A DNA stretch of 6,627 nucleotides from an uncultured Lachnospiraceae bacterium (GTDB lineage: Bacteria > Bacillota > Clostridia > Lachnospirales > Lachnospiraceae), in assembly GCA_910579085.1 (NCBI GenBank), contig CAJTRU010000109.1, forward strand, positions 2,319-8,945. Direction: 5' to 3'. The position numbers and the translations under genes were made by a program. Each line of letters begins with the position of its first letter. Positions within the stretch are counted from its first letter, which is position 1. This document shows, one piece after another, positions 5,939 through 6,627 of this stretch. Under the pieces are notes generated by a model. It saw only the letters and a list, made by a program, of their open reading frames with translations, did no database searches and was not told the origin of the DNA.

Positions 5939-6385
5939 AGTTGGTCTCATAAATTTCCTGGTAAATTACCTATAGTGTGTCAATGCCCTTAAACGGGCTA
6001 CATCCATTTCTACAGATAATTCAAAACATGCTATCAATACAACAAATAGTGTGTCAATGCCCTTTAACGGGCTTACATCATTTCTACAATAGCAAAAAAT
6101 TTGAATGGGATATATATTCAAGTGTTGTCAATGCCCTTTAACGGGCTGCATCCATTTCTACCGACACCAACACCTGTACCACCGACACCAACACCTGTGT
6201 GTCAATGCCCTTTAACGGGCTACATTCATTTCTACTTAAGCAAGCGGGCTTCGACATAGATGGAGACTTGATTGCGTCAATGCCCTTCAACGGGCTTACT
6301 TCATTTCTACGACTATATCCAGTTTAATAAAACTGGTAATTTGGTAATGTGTCAATGCCCTTCAACGGGCTTACTTCATTTCTAC
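5902..6385 (-). CRISPR. CRISPR array, seven 37-nt repeats and six spacers
   Basis: Repeats lie at 5902-5938 (decayed), 5977-6013, 6051-6087, 6125-6161, 6199-6235, 6274-6310 and 6349-6385. The step is 74-75 nt and the spacers are 37-38 nt, all different. On the + strand each repeat reads GTGTCAATGCCC-TTTAA-C-GGGC and ends CATTTCTAC. On the - strand it begins GTAGAAATGA, has a GCCC-GTTAAA-GGGC stem-loop, and ends ATTGACAC. That last octamer resembles the ATTGAAAC 5' tag of many type I and type III crRNAs, with Cas6 expected to cut at the base of the stem, so transcription from right to left is inferred. The decayed left repeat and the identical last 35 nt of the two right-hand repeats also put the leader at the right. 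No cas gene is in the window, so subtype cannot be assigned; the tag, hairpin and spacer size suit a type III or type I system. Confidence 0.93.
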
Positions 6386-6550
6386 CCTGACACTTGGGAA
6401 GTCCCTGTTTATAAGGCTTTGAAGGGCGCGTTTTCCCCAAGATTTTTTAAATTATTACAAAAGTGTTACATTCTGCCTGTTTTTTGGTTTTTCTGAATTT
6501 TGGTAATTACTTATGAAATATTTTATCACATTTTTTTGATATATGGCAAT
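6386..6550 (-). promoter_or_regulatory. Putative CRISPR leader
   Basis: This AT-rich non-coding stretch adjoins the freshest repeat. Within it CTTGGG (6393-6398) and CCCAAG (6436-6441) form an inverted repeat near the array, and a GC-rich patch at about 6421-6440 separates it from a very A/T-rich distal part. The position next to the best-conserved repeats and the inferred crRNA strand support its role as leader, containing the array promoter and the site of spacer insertion. The exact outer limit is unknown. Confidence 0.6.
6520..6549 (-). promoter_or_regulatory. Candidate promoter of the CRISPR transcript
   Basis: On the - strand, TTGCCA (6549-6544), 18 nt, then TAAAAT (6525-6520), with TGA directly before the -10, gives an extended -10 promoter. 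It would start RNA near 6513, about 130 nt before the first repeat, a usual leader length. Other A/T-rich matches exist nearby, so it is a candidate only. Confidence 0.42.
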
Positions 6551-6574
6551 ATTTTTTTAAAACTAAAAAAGTTC

Positions 6575-6603
6575 TTGACTTTTGGAAGACATAATTGTAT
6601 TAT
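6575..6603 (+). promoter_or_regulatory. Divergent sigma-A promoter with direct-repeat operator candidate
   Basis: TTGACT (6575-6580), a 17-nt spacer and TATTAT (6598-6603) form a near-consensus promoter pointing out of the window. GGAAGACA occurs at 6584-6591 inside the promoter spacer and again at 6611-6618, 27 nt later, near the predicted start site. The two copies flank the -10 box and could be a repressor or activator site. The gene it drives is beyond the window. Confidence 0.58.
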
Positions 6604-6627
6604 GAATTATGGAAGACAAAAGAAAGG

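Noticed and set aside
6175..6236. Type V (Cas12a) assignment based on repeats ending TTTCTAC on the + strand
   Set aside because: Cas12a repeats continue with a short TCTAC...GTAGA hairpin, absent here. The hairpin next to an ATTGACAC tag on the other strand fits Cas6-processed type I/III repeats better.
6272..6496. A 74-residue open frame on the + strand running through CRISPR repeats
   Set aside because: Two segments of the translation are near-copies because they are translated repeats. There is no ribosome binding site and the frame crosses spacers, so it is a by-product of the array.
6609..6627. ATGGAAGAC near the right edge as the start of the gene driven by the divergent promoter
   Set aside because: It coincides with the predicted transcription start, leaving no leader or ribosome binding site, and only six codons are visible.

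Overview
The window looks like a chromosomal stretch of an AT-rich, Gram-positive anaerobe of the Clostridia, most likely Lachnospiraceae. This rests on strong AAGGAGG-type ribosome binding sites, frequent TTG starts, sigma-A-like promoters and the phage gene families present. The taxonomic call is inference; nothing in the window fixes the genus. Two things are joined here: a phage gene block (about 1-5515) and a compact CRISPR array (5902-6385). An independent small-peptide transcription unit (about 5528-5776) lies between them. All convincing protein genes are on the + strand; the CRISPR array appears to be transcribed from the - strand.

Positions 98-1865 hold a tightly packed run of small phage genes: an RNase H-fold protein lacking most of its catalytic acids, an HNH/zinc-binding protein, a short zinc-ribbon-like protein, a basic protein of unknown function, and a sigma-region-4-like (ArpU/RinA-type) regulator. 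This order is typical of the end of a phage early/middle region. The next gap (1866-2050) carries a probable extended -10 promoter, a hairpin with a short T run and a 16-bp palindrome. It is the likely switch into the late genes, possibly driven by the adjacent regulator.

Positions 2051-5515 are a DNA packaging and head-joining module: a PBSX/YqaS-type small terminase candidate, a second, Nu1-like small terminase, a complete lambda gpA-type large terminase with ATPase and nuclease motifs, and a gpW/DUF6148-like protein. The last three follow the lambda order Nu1-A-W. The portal gene expected next is absent, so the phage block stops abruptly and is probably a prophage remnant or a domesticated or rearranged element.

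Positions 5516-5901 contain a self-contained unit: an extended -10 promoter, a leader whose hairpin would cover the Shine-Dalgarno, a 28-residue single-span membrane peptide, a structured 3' UTR and a strong bidirectional terminator. It resembles type I toxin or holin-like small-peptide loci, but no antisense RNA is proven.

Positions 5902-6385 are a CRISPR array of seven 37-nt repeats, the leftmost decayed, with six spacers of 37-38 nt. Read on the - strand, the repeat has a GCCC/GGGC hairpin directly followed by ATTGACAC, close to the classical ATTGAAAC crRNA tag. The leader is therefore on the right (6386 to about 6550), and the decayed repeat on the left is the trailer. No cas gene is in the window. 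At the right edge a divergent promoter with a direct repeat around its -10 box fires out of the window.
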